DNA of 64,000 bases from Heterobilharzia americana (GCA_944470555.2 OX104127.1:53310934-53374933); one strand, 5' to 3'; positions 9,130 through 20,529 are shown, numbered from the stretch's first letter. Numbers and translations: made by a program. The notes: generated from the letters alone by a model not told the origin.

Positions 9130-10449
9130 AATCCTGGAGAGACTAAAGCATGCGCTGGATTCAAAACTACAACCAGAACAGGCTGACTGCATTCAGGAAG
9201 TACAAATCATAAGCAGACCGAATTGCGACGCTTCGCATCATCATAGAACAGAATATAGAATAGCAGTCAACCCTCTACCTCAACTTCATCAACTTTGAGA
9301 AGGCCTTCGACAGCGTCGACCGATAAGTTATTCGATAGGCATCTGCTTCAACACCACGGAATACTGCAAACCTTTATCATCTCATTCAACAACTATATGA
9401 AGATGCCACATGCCAATTAATTCACAATGGGAAGCTCAGTGATGCTTTTGAAGTGGAGACAGGAGTGAAACAAGGCTGCCTACTATCACCCATGATATTT
9501 CTGATTGTAGTGGACTGGATCATGCAAAAAACAGTGAGGAGCGAGAAGAAGGGGATACGCTGGACCTCGGAAAAGAACCTAGAAGATTTGGATTTCGCCA
9601 ACGATGACTTGTGTCTGATGTAGCACAAACTCAAAGATCTACAGACGAAAACTAACAAGTTGACAGAAGAGGTAGGTCAGGGCAGCGAAGACGGGACTTC
9701 AAGTGAATATAGAGAGGACAGAGGTGATGAATATACCCAACCAACACCACCATCAGCAACAATAAGCTCCAATCACCATCAATGGGAGAAACTTAAAGGA
9801 AGTAGCCTCCTTCACCTATTTAGGCAGCACTGTCTCAACTACAGGAAGCGGCATAGGCACACACGAGGATGTCAGAGCCAGCCAGGATCGGAAATACAGC
9901 AAGACAGGCGTTCATCAGTCTGAAACCAGTGTGGAGATCTCCACTGCACTCAGCATGTACCACAACATCAGGATTTTCAACACCAATTCAGTCAAGTCAC
10001 TGCTTCTATGTGATGGTTGAGAGACTTGATGTGTCACGAAAGGGATTTCCATCAAATTAGAGACATTCATCAACTACTGCCTACATTCGTTACTGAAGGT
10101 CAGATGGCCAGAAAAAATAAGCAACAGGGAACTCTGGCTGACTGGTGACGAACCAACCAAGAACCTATCGCTGAACAAATATGCAGAAGAAAGTGGAGAT
10201 GGATTGGGGATGCAGTGAGAAGGCCGACTGAGGACATCACACACCAGGCCAGATGCTCGAGTGGAACCCATATGGGAAGCGACGAGTTGGGCGTCGGAGT
10301 TGAGGGTGATATGGAGGAGATCGTGCGAGGAGGAAATGAGAGCTTGTGGGCTGTCATGGAGCCAGGTTCAAAAGTTTCCAAAGGACAGAGCATATTGGAG
10401 ACGTGCTACTGAAGCCCTATTTTCCATTAGGAACCCAAGGGACAAATAA
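9130..10449 (+). pseudogene. RTE-clade reverse transcriptase pseudogene
   Basis: Pieces read by eye across frames: QPEQA and ADQIATLRIIIEQ (approach to motif A), F-E-K-A-F-D-S-V-D-R (motif A with its first catalytic Asp, about 9,295-9,325), then a stop; HNGKLSDAFEVETGVKQGCL (motif B region, about 9,422-9,480), LSPMIFLIVVDWIM, and D-F-A-N-D-D-L-C-L-M (motif C, about 9,592-9,620, with an extra Asn splitting the F-A-D-D box), followed by a stop. The C-terminal segment RRSCEEEMRACGLSWSQVQ lies in the last 150 bp, as in the copy at 17,456-17,701. The altered F-A-N-D-D box, stops and frameshifts make it non-functional. RTE proteins perform target-primed reverse transcription. Confidence 0.75.
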
Positions 10450-10462
10450 TAATAATAATAAA
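9130..10462 (+). mobile_element. RTE-clade (SR2-type) non-LTR retrotransposon, 5'-truncated
   Basis: Covers the RT palm to the C-terminus and ends in a (TAA)n run at 10,447-10,462, the kind of simple-repeat tail RTE elements carry. Frames shift many times. Related pieces in this window: 1-155, 17,440-17,701 (3' end), 61,880-63,292. Nothing of the AP-type endonuclease that should precede the RT remains here. Confidence 0.8.
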
Positions 10463-10606
10463 ATAACACAGTATTGCAGTATTTAGGCCAAGGTGTGCAT
10501 TCTATACAACATCTCAATTTTAGAGTATGGTGTTAACTATAGTCTGACACGACACTCTCCACATCTGTGAATCCACATGTTTCGCTGAAAAAACTTTTTT
10601 TGCCAT

Positions 10607-11205
10607 AATTTAAATAAATAAATCAGTAAATATTTTATTCCCATATTAGTAATTTAACATGAGAGAAGCCAGTTTACAGGCATCATCACATTGATATATG
10701 TTGGAAAATCTATAAGATTTCATTGGACCTGAATGGTACGGAATGGAGGTCATTATATTCAATTAAAAACATCAGAAGACTACACAATTCATGAAATGAA
10801 CGAAAGAAATACAACTTTTCAGCGTATACAGAGTGTTAATGTTTGGATCATTTTCAGTCATACTTTCGTTTTTCACCATTAATGGCACCAAGGTCGTGCA
10901 AAATTCCAAATTTCTGTTACAAGCAGTTAATATATTTGATTCGTCTTCACAATGTCCCGTTACGCTAGATAAACATCTATTTTACCACAAATTAGTATGC
11001 TTATAGCTTCGTGTACCAAAAGAACCCACACTAACGATTTCGAGAATCTGTAAGTTTTCATATAATCATGTATTCTAAGTGAATATCTATTCAAGTGTTA
11101 TTATTCACAGCAATATAGATTTAGACCATCAGAATTAGATATTGTAGTGCAAAGGAATAAACATTTGAAAAAAACTGTGAACCAATAGCAGTGTATTCGT
11201 TTTTT
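10607..11205 (-). mobile_element. 3' end of a TTA-tailed non-LTR element, 5'-truncated copy
   Basis: Nearly the same as 39,530-40,080, which is the 3' untranslated region of the long minus-strand element at 39.5-45.4 kb. On the minus strand it ends with AATAAAATATTTACTG and a TTA/TTTA-rich tail at 10,607-10,625. No coding sequence remains, as expected for a strongly 5'-truncated target-primed insertion. It lies almost back to back with the tail of the plus-strand RTE element. Confidence 0.75.
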
Positions 11206-11580
11206 CCATGAACAGATAGGAATGGATAAGATGAAACTTAAAATATTCTGTCTTGCTGCATAACTCTAAAATAATACTAAATGAAAATTCTGGTTGATAT
11301 TACTTTTTAAAGTCAAATTAAACAAAGAGTATACAATTTAAGCGAACAAATTTCAGCTTGATATAGCATCTGTTAACTGATAATTAATTTGATATTCAAG
11401 CATAATCTTAACTTTCTATAAAAAAAAATAATGACTGCTCTGTTTGATGCTTTGACTAGACGATACAATTTGTGTAATTCAAATAATGAGTTTTCTAACA
11501 GTGAATTTTTTCAAACTTGAGATGTCAGTGTAGAAATCATCTTCAAAAAGTAAACTTGATATATCCACCATGAGTATTTT
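11206..11580. other. Unassigned AT-rich DNA
   Basis: No feature recognised. Confidence 0.35.
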
Positions 11581-11583
11581 TGC

Positions 11584-11617
11584 AACAATTACCCTACCCA
11601 ACAATTACCCTACCTAG
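11584..11617. repeat. Two-unit direct repeat of about 17 bp
   Basis: ACAATTACCCTACC appears twice in tandem at the edge of the adjacent SINE-like repeat. Confidence 0.6.
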
Positions 11618-11790
11618 TTGATTGGACCCTGGACCTAGGTATTGTGCTTGTTGACACTCGTCAGCAAGGCGTATCTACAACCTTGGCAGAACTGATGTCC
11701 CCCATGGGGTTCGGACCCACGTCACCTAGCGACATTACCATTGCGCTGTTCGGGCCATGAGGTTGCAGATACGCCTTAGAAGGTGACTAG
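11618..11790 (-). mobile_element. SINE family 3: tRNA-like head plus hammerhead-like relic
   Basis: On the minus strand a tRNA-like region with B-box-like GGTCCGAACCCC (11,717-11,706) is followed by CAAGGTTGTAGATACGCC and then CTGACGA (11,664-11,658), a possible three-pair stem II (GTG/CAC), a self-complementary ACCTAGGT stem III, and GTCCAGGG, which can pair back as stem I. The second core has an extra base and lacks the G of GAAA. The order (head, GATACGCC, CUGACGA core) copies that of Smα repeats, but the head and stems are different. Confidence 0.5.
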
Positions 11791-11799
11791 AATAACAGT

Positions 11800-13220
11800 C
11801 AAAAAGGAAGGTGAATAAATTCACATTGTGTGGTGAGATTGACTGATTATCGTGACTGAGCTGACTATCGCTAAAGTTTAAGGTTCAATTACAATGAGGA
11901 CTAGACAGAGATGAAAAAGCAGGAACAAAAAGAGCTGGCGAATAAGTGAAGACATAAAAGGATTGTTCGTTATTTTTGCAAACTACTTCAGAACTGAACG
12001 AAGATGAAGATGAAAATAAGTCAGGAGAGGATAGGGGTGCTTTGTAATACATATACCTGCAATGACTCAGTAGTTCAGGAATGGGAGAATGAACAGTGAA
12101 GGTAAAAGTTTTCTCAAAGGAATTAATTGTTTGAGGTGGATAATATGAGTAATTCAGGTGGGGATTGTCCGATGTGTCCTCGCTAAAAGGAGTTTGGGCT
12201 CCATCTCATATTTCTCGCTCACGCCGGACAGTAAGTAGTAAACATGTGAGCTTTTTAATGGAGACACCCAGTCTACCAGCTTACGTTTGGAGGGTCATCT
12301 GCGGTTGTGGAATAGCGGTCCAGAAGTCCTAGGTTCACCTGATGAACTACACAAGTAACTTTTCAAATCATAGTATATAAATTCGCCAGAATGTTGGTCA
12401 TTTTTCACAGAAGAGAAGACGATAGAAGCCGTAGCACTTGTCGAAAAAGCCATCTGACTCAGAGAAGTATTGGCATACGTTAATGTGTCAAAATGAGGAA
12501 TGGAGTGAAATTGTAGGCTTACTATTCGGCAGTAATAATGAAGATGAGTTTATATGTCTGTGATCATAATTAGGGGCAGTGTTATATTGCTGCAAATCGA
12601 AATGACACTGTTTTGGTTTCGCATAGGCGGTTAACGTGGTGAAGTGTTTTGGGTCGGCTCGAATTTGTATGTATTAGGGATTTCGCTAACAGGACGCATG
12701 TGAGCAGTAGATACATTACGGGTTTCCAAGTGAGTTTACGATAACAGAACGGCAGTTCTATTATTAGGCAAATGTACATGACGAATTTTCGTATAATATA
12801 GTGTCATTGGACTGTCAAGGTTCACAGTTATTGATTAGTTAGCAGAGGCACCATTATCAAAGAGAGAACTCATCATGAAGCACCCATCGGGTTGGTGGTT
12901 AGGAGATCTAGTGAGTCCTAAGCACCAGGAAGCAAAGCCGGCTGCATAATTCTTTGTATACTGTAATATCAGAGGCCAAAGTTCCGGTACAGTCTCGATC
13001 TTTGAGAAAAAACTGATGAGCTTGCCCGCTATAGTAGGTCACCTAAAGTTAATACCACGTACAGAAAAATCAAGACATTGCTCATATTTTTGGATCCGAA
13101 TGCAGTGACACGGAACAGCGAGGTCTGCAGCTTAAAGGAGATATGAGCGAGTAGATTTAAGGGGTAATTTATCTGGAACGTTATAGACAACTATGGTATT
13201 ACGTTTTCATACAAGTTTAG
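11800..13220. other. Unassigned DNA
   Basis: No supported coding or RNA feature. A short GTTGTGGAATAGCGG/AGGTTCACC stretch near 12,310-12,340 is faintly tRNA-like but lacks proper spacing. Confidence 0.35.
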
Positions 13221-13225
13221 TGACC

Positions 13226-13594
13226 TCAGAAGGAATAAGTTAAGTTCTCTGCTTTAGATAGGACTTCAGGATCAACTGATTCAACGGTGGCTACTTTTAT
13301 AAGTAGTTCCAGAAAGAGGAGATAGTTTAGCTGTGATTTCATTTCACTAGTCATAAGACTGAAATTCACCCCATTTTCAAAACCAGGCTGAAGGTTATCT
13401 AACTGGTTTTTTGGAGAGTTTGTGATAGATGGATATTTACACTGCCAATTCGTAAATATGCATCTAATATGTGACTTACTAAAAAATGCTGTTTGATGAG
13501 AATAGATTCCTCTCATGTGGTAAGTTGTGGGACCATCAAAAATGCTCTGACTACTCCCAGAAAATGTTGGCGTAGCCTTACGAGGTGAAATCAC
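13226..13594 (-). pseudogene. Possible PLE N-terminal region fragment
   Basis: A 122-codon frame. The stretch NQLDNLQPGFENGVNFSL followed by SVDPEVLSKAENLTYS has the spacing of the conserved N-terminal L-x-x-x-Q-x-x-x-L-x-x-G-x-x-F motif of Penelope-like proteins that precedes the RT. No RT motif follows downstream on this strand, so the assignment is weak. Alternatives are another retroelement linker or a chance frame. Confidence 0.3.
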
Positions 13595-13599
13595 AACAA

Positions 13600-14935
13600 A
13601 ACTGGATAATTTTCCTAGGAGCGTTTGGTTTTTACTATTCTATTACTAAATCTTACTAACAAACTACGGTTAAGACTTAGATGAGGAAAACCAGACGAGA
13701 TGAAAAAATATGCATAATGGTGGTGCAATTTTACACCCTAGAAATTAAAATTTTTGTGTCAGCTAAAACAGTGGTATTCGGGATGAATATATGATAAAAT
13801 ACTAATAAAATGTAGTAAAAAGTATAAAGTATGACTGTTTGTAACGATTAAACAATATGATATGAAACCGTGAGGTAAAGAAACGCAAGCCTCACATCAA
13901 TTTTCTTTTTTTCCATTTTGAACATTTCCTCCTTTCCTTTGTTTTCTCACATCATACCTTGCACGTCTTGATCTTTCCTTTGCGAGCATTCCTAAAAACT
14001 GTATAGTAGTAAGACAATTGAAGAACCTATGAGCACTTCAGTTCCAGGAACACATTATGCAACTCCTTACAAGCACCCATTAGGTTAACGAAAGTCACAG
14101 ATGGCTAGTGACCGGATCTCCTGCATCAAAATCCTACAGAGTTTGAACTGCTCCTTAAAACCTGGAAATAAGCAGGAAAATTCAACCGGTTTACGCAAGC
14201 TTGTAAAGCAGATACTTAATAAGAGTGGACAGACCCACCAAACTACTGATACAGTGCCCAAAATGTAGTTGTTGTCACGTTATAATATCAATCTTGTTTA
14301 CAACCGAGAGTTAAGCTCCTAATTGACCACTAATGTTCCCATCAATCTAAAAAATTGAATCAATAATCCTCAACTTAAATACTCTGCTGCGCGTTTTTGA
14401 GAGATAAGATTAAAAATCATGGTTCATCATATTGTTTGGCTCGTTTCTTTGTTTAATCCCGCTGAAGTACTACCATTTTCTTTATCATCCCAAGCACTAC
14501 TGACCCATTTGCTTTAGACAATGCATAATAGAGTAATGAGGAATATGAAATGGGAGATTGTATTGTCTATGGAACAACTAATTCAAAATCGGCTGGAAGA
14601 TAACAAAAGATTTTCATTCAAGACAAATAAACAAGGATTAACTTATAAGAATATACCATATAGTGACTGCTGCAAAACGGACAAACATAACATACAGTTT
14701 TATCAGCAGTCAAATAATCAAAGATTTTTATTAAAATAACTGCCACATAGTGGAAATCCATAATGGATTTTCAGTGATATAATTTTCGTAACAGGTGTAT
14801 TGTGAGCAAACTATAATCTAGAAAGCCACAAATGTTTTCTTTTCTTGATCACTATATTCATATACAAAGCAAAGCAGTATTATTACACTAGGAGGAAATA
14901 TGTGATTACATGTAGCAAAATTTAGACCAAAACTA
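13600..14935. other. Unassigned AT-rich DNA
   Basis: Short frames only (for example 14,521-14,739, Lys/Asn/Gln-rich from AT composition). No motif recognised. Confidence 0.35.
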
Positions 14936-14941
14936 ATGTGA

Positions 14942-15283
14942 TTTGAAGTTCCTGGGACTGATGACACAAAGTCCAAAGGGTTATGCTTATATGATTTCTC
15001 AAAGGCTGATGGCTTCCATCTGGGACTTGTTCGAATTAGTTTGATGCAGTACCTTCCGAAACCAAAACGGAAGAGGTTAGTCAATACCTGTCATTATTTC
15101 GCTGAGGATGTGCTGGACGCTGTCAAATGCGTTGACCAGGTAATAAAGGACAACATAGACAGTTTTTCTATTCTCTCAGCCGGAAATTCAAGAGATCAGT
15201 CCAACGACTGCACAGCAGTGTTTATGGAATTTAGCGAATTCGCATCGTTTCACAGCCGAGTTTTTCTCAAACTAATCCGATGA
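14942..15283 (+). pseudogene. Non-LTR retrotransposon EN-RT linker fragment (probable)
   Basis: An uninterrupted 113-codon frame without a convincing start. Near its N-terminus it reads L-Y-D-F-S-K-A-D-G-F, the form taken by the Y-x-F-x-K-A-D-F motif that lies between the endonuclease and RT domains of CR1/Jockey-type elements. The following amphipathic stretch (DVLDAVKCVDQVIKDNID) fits the spacing of that linker. The minus-strand element has the counterpart L-Y-K-D-T-K-N-A-D at about 42,800. Neither flank shows endonuclease or RT motifs. The alternative is an exon of an unknown host gene. Confidence 0.4.
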
Positions 15284-15289
15284 GGTCTT

Positions 15290-16980
15290 CTCAGTAGATG
15301 GTGAATTTAGTACACCGAAATGATTTTGCTTTGATCTATTCAAGTGCCCTTAGATTACTTGTATGCGGGATCGGTTCAAATACTGTTTCTGAAGTTTTTG
15401 GGGTCAGCTTCCTCTACTGCATTCACGCAGCCATTCATTGATTGATAAAAGGTGCTAAGAAAAGGAAAAGGTGCAAAGTCAGGATTAGGTTGATGCTTCA
15501 CTCAAAGCCATGAAGATTTTTCTAGATAAATGTATTCCGTATTCTTAGTAATGACTTTGACACTTCCTATATATTCTTTACCTAAAGCACCGAATGTCTC
15601 TAAGGCTACTACAGAAGCATTAAAAGAACGCCGTTGAATAAGCATAGTGTATACACAATTCTATAAAATGCAGTGATCAACGACTAGAGCTCCTTACTCT
15701 AATGGGTGGTATCAACTCCCCCTATGAACGTATTCAGCAAAAATTAAAATCTTCACACAGCAAAAGTTATTGCAGCGATTAACGTAAGTAACATTAGTCA
15801 CCTATCCATAATAGTGAAAAGTGAATAGGACAGAAGCAACTTTAAAGCTTTTGAAATGTAAGAGACGAGGTACTTTGACGATCTCACTGATTGTGACGTA
15901 CGTACACGTATTAGTTGGAAACTGAAGCGATAATCTAACTATGAGAGTAAAAGGACAACTATGTAACGGGTAATAATACGAGTAATCATTCTAACTGTTA
16001 ACTAGGCATTTATCGGTGGTCTTGTACCGACTGAAGAATATGCATTCAAGTGTTAATTTAGTTAAATGGACAGTTTTGAACTCTGTATAAGTCTCCATAT
16101 GTACACAGTCTCCCAATGAAAATTTGAGGGAGTTTCACACAAAAAACAGTTCTTTCAGAGAGTTGTTACATAAACATGTTTAGCAACACCAAGGACGAAA
16201 ACAATAAGATAAGATGTCAAAAACTCATTTTCCCCAGTCAGCAAAACCCAGGGATTAGCTAGCGATTCATGAAACACGAACAAGAATTTTTAATTTACCA
16301 GGTTTGGCAGTTAATTCTTAATGCTTTATAGCCAAGCAGGATAATATTAGCACCAAATCTATTAGACAGTGATATAAATCCGATCTACCTCGATGTTATA
16401 CTTCCTAATTTCCCACAGAAGAGAGTTTACGAGTGAGCCTTACTGTTTGTGTAAATCGGATGGATGTTTATCAGTATATCAAACTGAAGCATGCTATATC
16501 CAGCTCCGGTATTTTCTTCACAAACGGTCTTGTATTATTGTAGAAGCATTTCAGTACATAAAGTTTTGGACTTAGCAGGCTGCAGCGACTTCCTGAGGCA
16601 TGATTATTATATTGCATTGTCCATAAAATCGAGTATCAACTTTACAAACACAAACACTGGAGATTATTTCAGGGATAATCTGCAAAAGGTATACAGAGAA
16701 TAATCAAAACTAACCTTCTTGTTTGTTGACGACTTAGGCATTTGAATGGGCTAGCCTTCAAATACATATATTATATCAGGTGCTCGTTTATCTTGCAAAA
16801 CGTGGTCGAAGTTTACATTTTTCACAGGTCCCACTGATAGAAACGCAATAATACTCAAAAGCTCCATAAATATTGATTCATTTTTGTCATCAACCCTTGA
16901 AACGATATTGTAATTCGTGAGTGAAACTGAGCAACTCTTTCTTAAGGCCAAAATCACCGGGTAACCCATGACAAAGACAT
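15290..16980. other. Unassigned AT-rich DNA
   Basis: No recognised feature; frames of 60-70 codons at 16,393-16,703 lack motifs. Confidence 0.35.
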
Positions 16981-17086
16981 GAATTTCAGCAGGAGAAATT
17001 ACGTAGTGTTTGGAATAGTAATGAGCAGAAAGGAAACTTACCAAGATCGGACTAATATTTGGTTGCTTAGTTAAATAATGTAACAT
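16751..17086 (-). other. Unidentified 111-codon open frame
   Basis: No family recognised. Its first third lies in one arm of an imperfect inverted repeat (16,985-17,085 with 17,172-17,270), so part of it is repeat-derived. It has two hydrophobic patches but no signal peptide of convincing form. No splice signals tie it to neighbours. Confidence 0.25.
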
Positions 17087-17270
17087 GGTGGATGCAAACA
17101 GAAATCAGAATTACAGGAGTGGAGGAATGTAATGTGTGAGAGGATCTGAACGAAGAGGTTTCTGAACATAGAAATGTTACACCACTTAACCTAGTAACTA
17201 AATATTTGTCCAATCTTGGTAAGTTTCCTTTCTGTTGATTACTATTCTAAACATTACGTAACTTCTCTAG
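16985..17270. repeat. Imperfect inverted repeat with about 100-bp arms
   Basis: Arms 16,985-17,085 and 17,172-17,270 share AATCTTGGTAAGTTTCCTTT, TTACTATTC and ACGTAA blocks in inverse orientation, roughly 80% alike by eye, with a spacer of about 85 bp. It could be a small MITE-like element or a hairpin repeat; no transposase is nearby. Confidence 0.6.
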
Positions 17271-17342
17271 TAATCTGATTTGAAGTCACATCCGAACTCC
17301 GTTCCAAAATATTTCATGAAACATTTTTTCTGTTACAATGTG

Positions 17343-17345
<3 letters not shown>

Positions 17346-17396
<51 letters not shown>
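17346..17396. repeat. (TA)n microsatellite
   Basis: About 25 uninterrupted TA dinucleotides, likely polymorphic in length. Confidence 0.95.
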
Positions 17397-17400
<4 letters not shown>

Positions 17401-17439
17401 TTCGTGAGGGCGACTTCAATGGCCAGTCATTTTTAACTT

Positions 17440-17701
17440 TATACCTTCTTTTTTATTATTTGTCCCTTGGGTTCCTAATGGAAGATAGGGCTTCACTAGC
17501 ACGTCTCCATTCCACTCTCTTCCCTGAAATCTGTTGAACCTGGCTCCACGATAGCCCACAAGCTCTCATTTCCTCCTCACACGATCTCCTCCATGTCACC
17601 CTCGGACGTCCAACTCGTCGCTTCCCATCGGGGTTCCACTCGAGGGCCTGACCTGGGGCATGATGTCCCCGAATGGTCTTCTCAGTGTATGCCCAATCCA
17701 T
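17440..17701 (-). mobile_element. RTE-clade (SR2-type) 3' end, 5'-truncated
   Basis: The 81-codon minus-strand frame holds the RTE C-terminus (W-N-P-D-G-K-R-R-V-G-R-P, R-R-S-C-E-E-E-M-R-A-C) and ends S-I-R-N-P-R-D-K, directly followed by an AAATAATAAAAAA tail. The same protein end occurs at 10,300-10,449. This C-terminal part alone has no catalytic function. Confidence 0.85.
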
Positions 17702-17704
17702 TTT

Positions 17705-18550
17705 ATGCCTTCTACCTTAGATATAATTGTGACTGGTCAATTTTGAAACATGGAATGATTAGCTGAATCAGAAGAGCTTGTCATGTTGCCTTGTCTTCCA
17801 GTTTCGTGTAATTTATTTATATTTTTCCGGATATTTGTGTTTCTCCGATACGTCAAACAAGTTTTTTATGTTACTTATGCAGCGTCAGTGTACTTACTTT
17901 GAGAGTGACCTGTGGAATTCATGTTTAATTCTGGCTTTAGTGGCTTTTCATGTTGTGGTTGTATTGTTGTCCCGTTTCTACACCTAACAGTTGTTTTTCT
18001 GTTACCTTTTTTATGCTCATAAACGATTTCTCTAATAGCAGTTTTAGTATTTCGTTGAAACAACTAGCAGTATATTTTCTTGCCTTAAATGCTGCTTCTT
18101 GTCAAGTTACCACTGCTTTCTGCATGTGAAAGTTGCGAACAGCTGGCTGCATTTTTATGAAAGATTGTGAAAATCTGGGAAATACGGTACGTTTACATTC
18201 TGCCTTCTTCCCCGTGCAATACTACTCAAGGGTAAGGCAGCCACGATGCTACTGTCCCAGTAACCTTGGATATCAGCTGCATATTTAGTGGTGTAGCACG
18301 AGCTAGCCAGTACTCAAGCTGGGTTCAGACCACCGACGCCTTTGGATAGTTGCAGGAAGTATGCATCTTAGAGTTTCTAAAAATTCTTGTAGTATACTTG
18401 GACGCAATATACATTCACAAAGTGCTAACGGAACCATCTGGCTCCGCATTCATGATAATACTTTGTTGTTTTCTGTTGTACGTATGGATATGAAAGCTTG
18501 GTTATGAAGTCTCGGCCGTAAAATAAACAGTTCTTCATTTTCGTAGTTAT
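17705..18550. other. Unassigned DNA
   Basis: No supported feature. A GC-richer patch at about 18,190-18,360 does not encode a recognisable domain. Confidence 0.35.
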
Positions 18551-18554
18551 AAGT

Positions 18555-18827
18555 ATGCAGGTTGTCAGTCTAGTTTTGGTTCCCATTACTGAAGTCAACA
18601 CTGCTCACAATCACAAGTGTGGCTTGGAATTCATAAAATGTGATCTGTATTTCATAAGGTTGAGCAGTAAAAAGAAGAAAATTGTGCTTCCTCTGATCCA
18701 ACGGCCAACCAAAGCGGAAGAAGTAATTAAGTATGCAGAAGACGAATTTCAAACTGTTGTCACTGGTAGTAATGTTCGCAATTTAAGAAGCCCAATGATT
18801 GCGGGTAAATTGTGGTTAATAATATAG
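18555..18827 (+). pseudogene. Probable Mutator-like (MULE) transposase N-terminal DNA-binding fragment
   Basis: A 90-codon frame with an H-N-H-K-C motif preceded by about 16 residues and followed by R-L-S-x-x-K-K-K-I-V-L-P-L-I, then T-K-A-E-E-V-I-K-Y-A-E-D-E and D/N-V-R-N-L-R. This layout resembles the zinc-binding FAR1/FLYWCH-like region that precedes the catalytic core in MULE and ZSWIM-type proteins, where a paired Cys/His set binds DNA. The catalytic DDE part is missing. Mutator-like elements (Curupira) are known from schistosomes. Identification is by motif layout only. Confidence 0.5.
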
Positions 18828-18860
18828 TGTGTTGTAGCTACACCATCAACTTCAGTTGCC

Positions 18861-18891
18861 CTGATGAGGCTGAGTCTGGAGAAGTGCGAAA
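18861..18891 (+). other. Isolated hammerhead-like core words
   Basis: CTGATGAG (18,861-18,868) and CGAAA (18,887-18,891) have hammerhead-like order, and the upstream TTGCC can pair with the downstream GGCAA. Stem II does not form well and the cleavage position does not fit, so this is listed only as a resemblance. Confidence 0.2.
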
Positions 18892-19017
18892 ATATCTCGA
18901 CCTCCATTCTGGGCAAATTGATCGCAACTGAAACGGTATTTAAGGGGTAATGACCCTCTTCACAAATGTGTGTATAAAAAATTTAAATAGTTCAACAATG
19001 ATCTTCGAAGTAGAAGA

Positions 19018-19329
19018 GTGGAAGCAGTTAGAGTTAGTAACCGGGTATGCCGACACATTACCTCAACTTTACTCATGCCCCTTCTCAGCATGATTACACC
19101 ATTAACAGCACGTATAGTGTTGAAGGAATTTAGTCACCTACAAAGCATTTACGCGAGCTTTGATAAAGAAGCGTTCATAATGGATGATGGAACTGTCCAC
19201 CAGGTTGATTTTGTGACTTGTACATGTTCATGTAGTGTATTTGATGCGAAAAGAATTCCCAGTAGACAAATGATTCTATCACACTTACGTCCCCAGCAAT
19301 TTACAGGTATTTTTTATTCTGTAAGATAA
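19018..19329 (+). pseudogene. Probable MULE transposase C-terminal fragment with SWIM-like zinc finger
   Basis: A 104-codon frame. Residues about 24-45 resemble the segment that closes a MULE catalytic domain (M-I-T-P-L-T-A-R-I-V-L-K-E-F). Further on, C-T-C-S-C-S-V-F-D followed by I-P-S-R-Q-M-I sits where the SWIM finger C-x-C-x(n)-C-x-H of MULE and ZSWIM proteins is expected; the last Cys and His have been replaced (S-R-Q), so the finger is broken. It lies 190 bp downstream of the N-terminal fragment on the same strand, implying one element with an internal deletion of the DDE core. Confidence 0.5.
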
Positions 19330-19689
19330 CAACCTTTGTAGTAGTGTTGCGTAATTGCGTGAAGTGATGTTGGGGGTGATGTAGCACCTACTGGTATGTT
19401 ACCATGTGAAAGAGCAATTCCAAGACCGTGCAGAGAAGCGATACATATTCACCTGCAGACATCTATAGAGCAGCGGAGATTGAAAAATGAAGTCAGTGAC
19501 GTGGGAATGGTTAAGATTATGAGAAGTACTTTCTAATTTTTGAAAAGCCAGAGAAGTCCCAATCAACTATGTACTCTTAATAATTTCTATATATATATAC
19601 TCTATTTACATATCACAGTGTTTTTCTTCCAATTCCTCAGGATAAGCCATCAAGTTATCTTGTTGTCAGAATTATACGCGTGCTTACTA

Positions 19690-19912
19690 GTTGCAATAAT
19701 TGAGTGCAGTGACTGTTCGCAGTAAATGGGGAGTTGCATCAGCTAAAACTAGGTGGTTACCACTGAAATCTTATCCGTTAAAGGTACATGTGAATAGGTT
19801 ACAGTTTACTGACCACAGATGTCTTCGTAGCGTAATGAAAAAATATTTGGTCACAATAACATCTACATTCCTACATGCTATTGCAGGAGTTCATTGTAAG
19901 CAACAAAATTGA
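19690..19912 (+). pseudogene. RTE-like C-terminal fragment (weak)
   Basis: The frame contains A-V-T-V-R-S, then W-P-like L-P-L-K and D-H-R-C-L-R-S, matching the A-A-V-R-S, E-T-W-P-L-R and D-H-R-C-L-R series found after the RT domain in the RTE-type copies near 55,530-55,650. The match ends quickly. Confidence 0.4.
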
Positions 19913-19914
19913 CT

Positions 19915-20525
19915 GTATATTAGGTTATCACATGTTGTACAACCCTCCAATGTATCAGTCTGGACATATCTTCGTCTTCTTTAGAAAGGAACACATCCAT
20001 TGTGATTTCTTACGGAACTCAATGTACACTCTCTGCATTTCTGAAAAATAAGAAAATAAACTTACAGTTAGCTCATCATACAATTCGCAGAAGTCAAAAT
20101 CTTCAAGAAAGTGAACCAAAGCTAGATTTTCCGTTTTATATTACCAAAACGAGTATACTAGGTACTGATTTACGGGAATTCCTCTGCTACTAAGTCAAAA
20201 GTATAATGTTTACATTTCAAATATGAATATTTCGACGAGCTTAGAGGCATCAATGGTAGACTTTTTGAAAATCTAAGTTCACATGGTTAGCATTCATATT
20301 TACGTAAACATTAACATTACACCGAATTGACTAAATCTACCAAGAATACAACTGCCTTCTTTTAAGCATTTAAGTTCTTTGCATACAGCACTTTAATCTC
20401 ATCGAAAAATGTTCAGACTATAAGTTACCTTACACACTAAAACACTAACAAAGACACTAATGATTGACTAAACTAGACTAAGACAACTTCTCCTTACAAT
20501 ATAGAAAAAATGGGACTTAGTGATG
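19915..20525. other. Unassigned DNA
   Basis: No supported feature; the 63-codon frame at 20,002-20,193 is unrecognised. Confidence 0.35.
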
Positions 20526-20529
20526 ACGA

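Noticed and set aside
17346..17396. Promoter-like TA-rich element
   Set aside because: A pure TA dinucleotide run is simply a microsatellite; no gene starts beside it.
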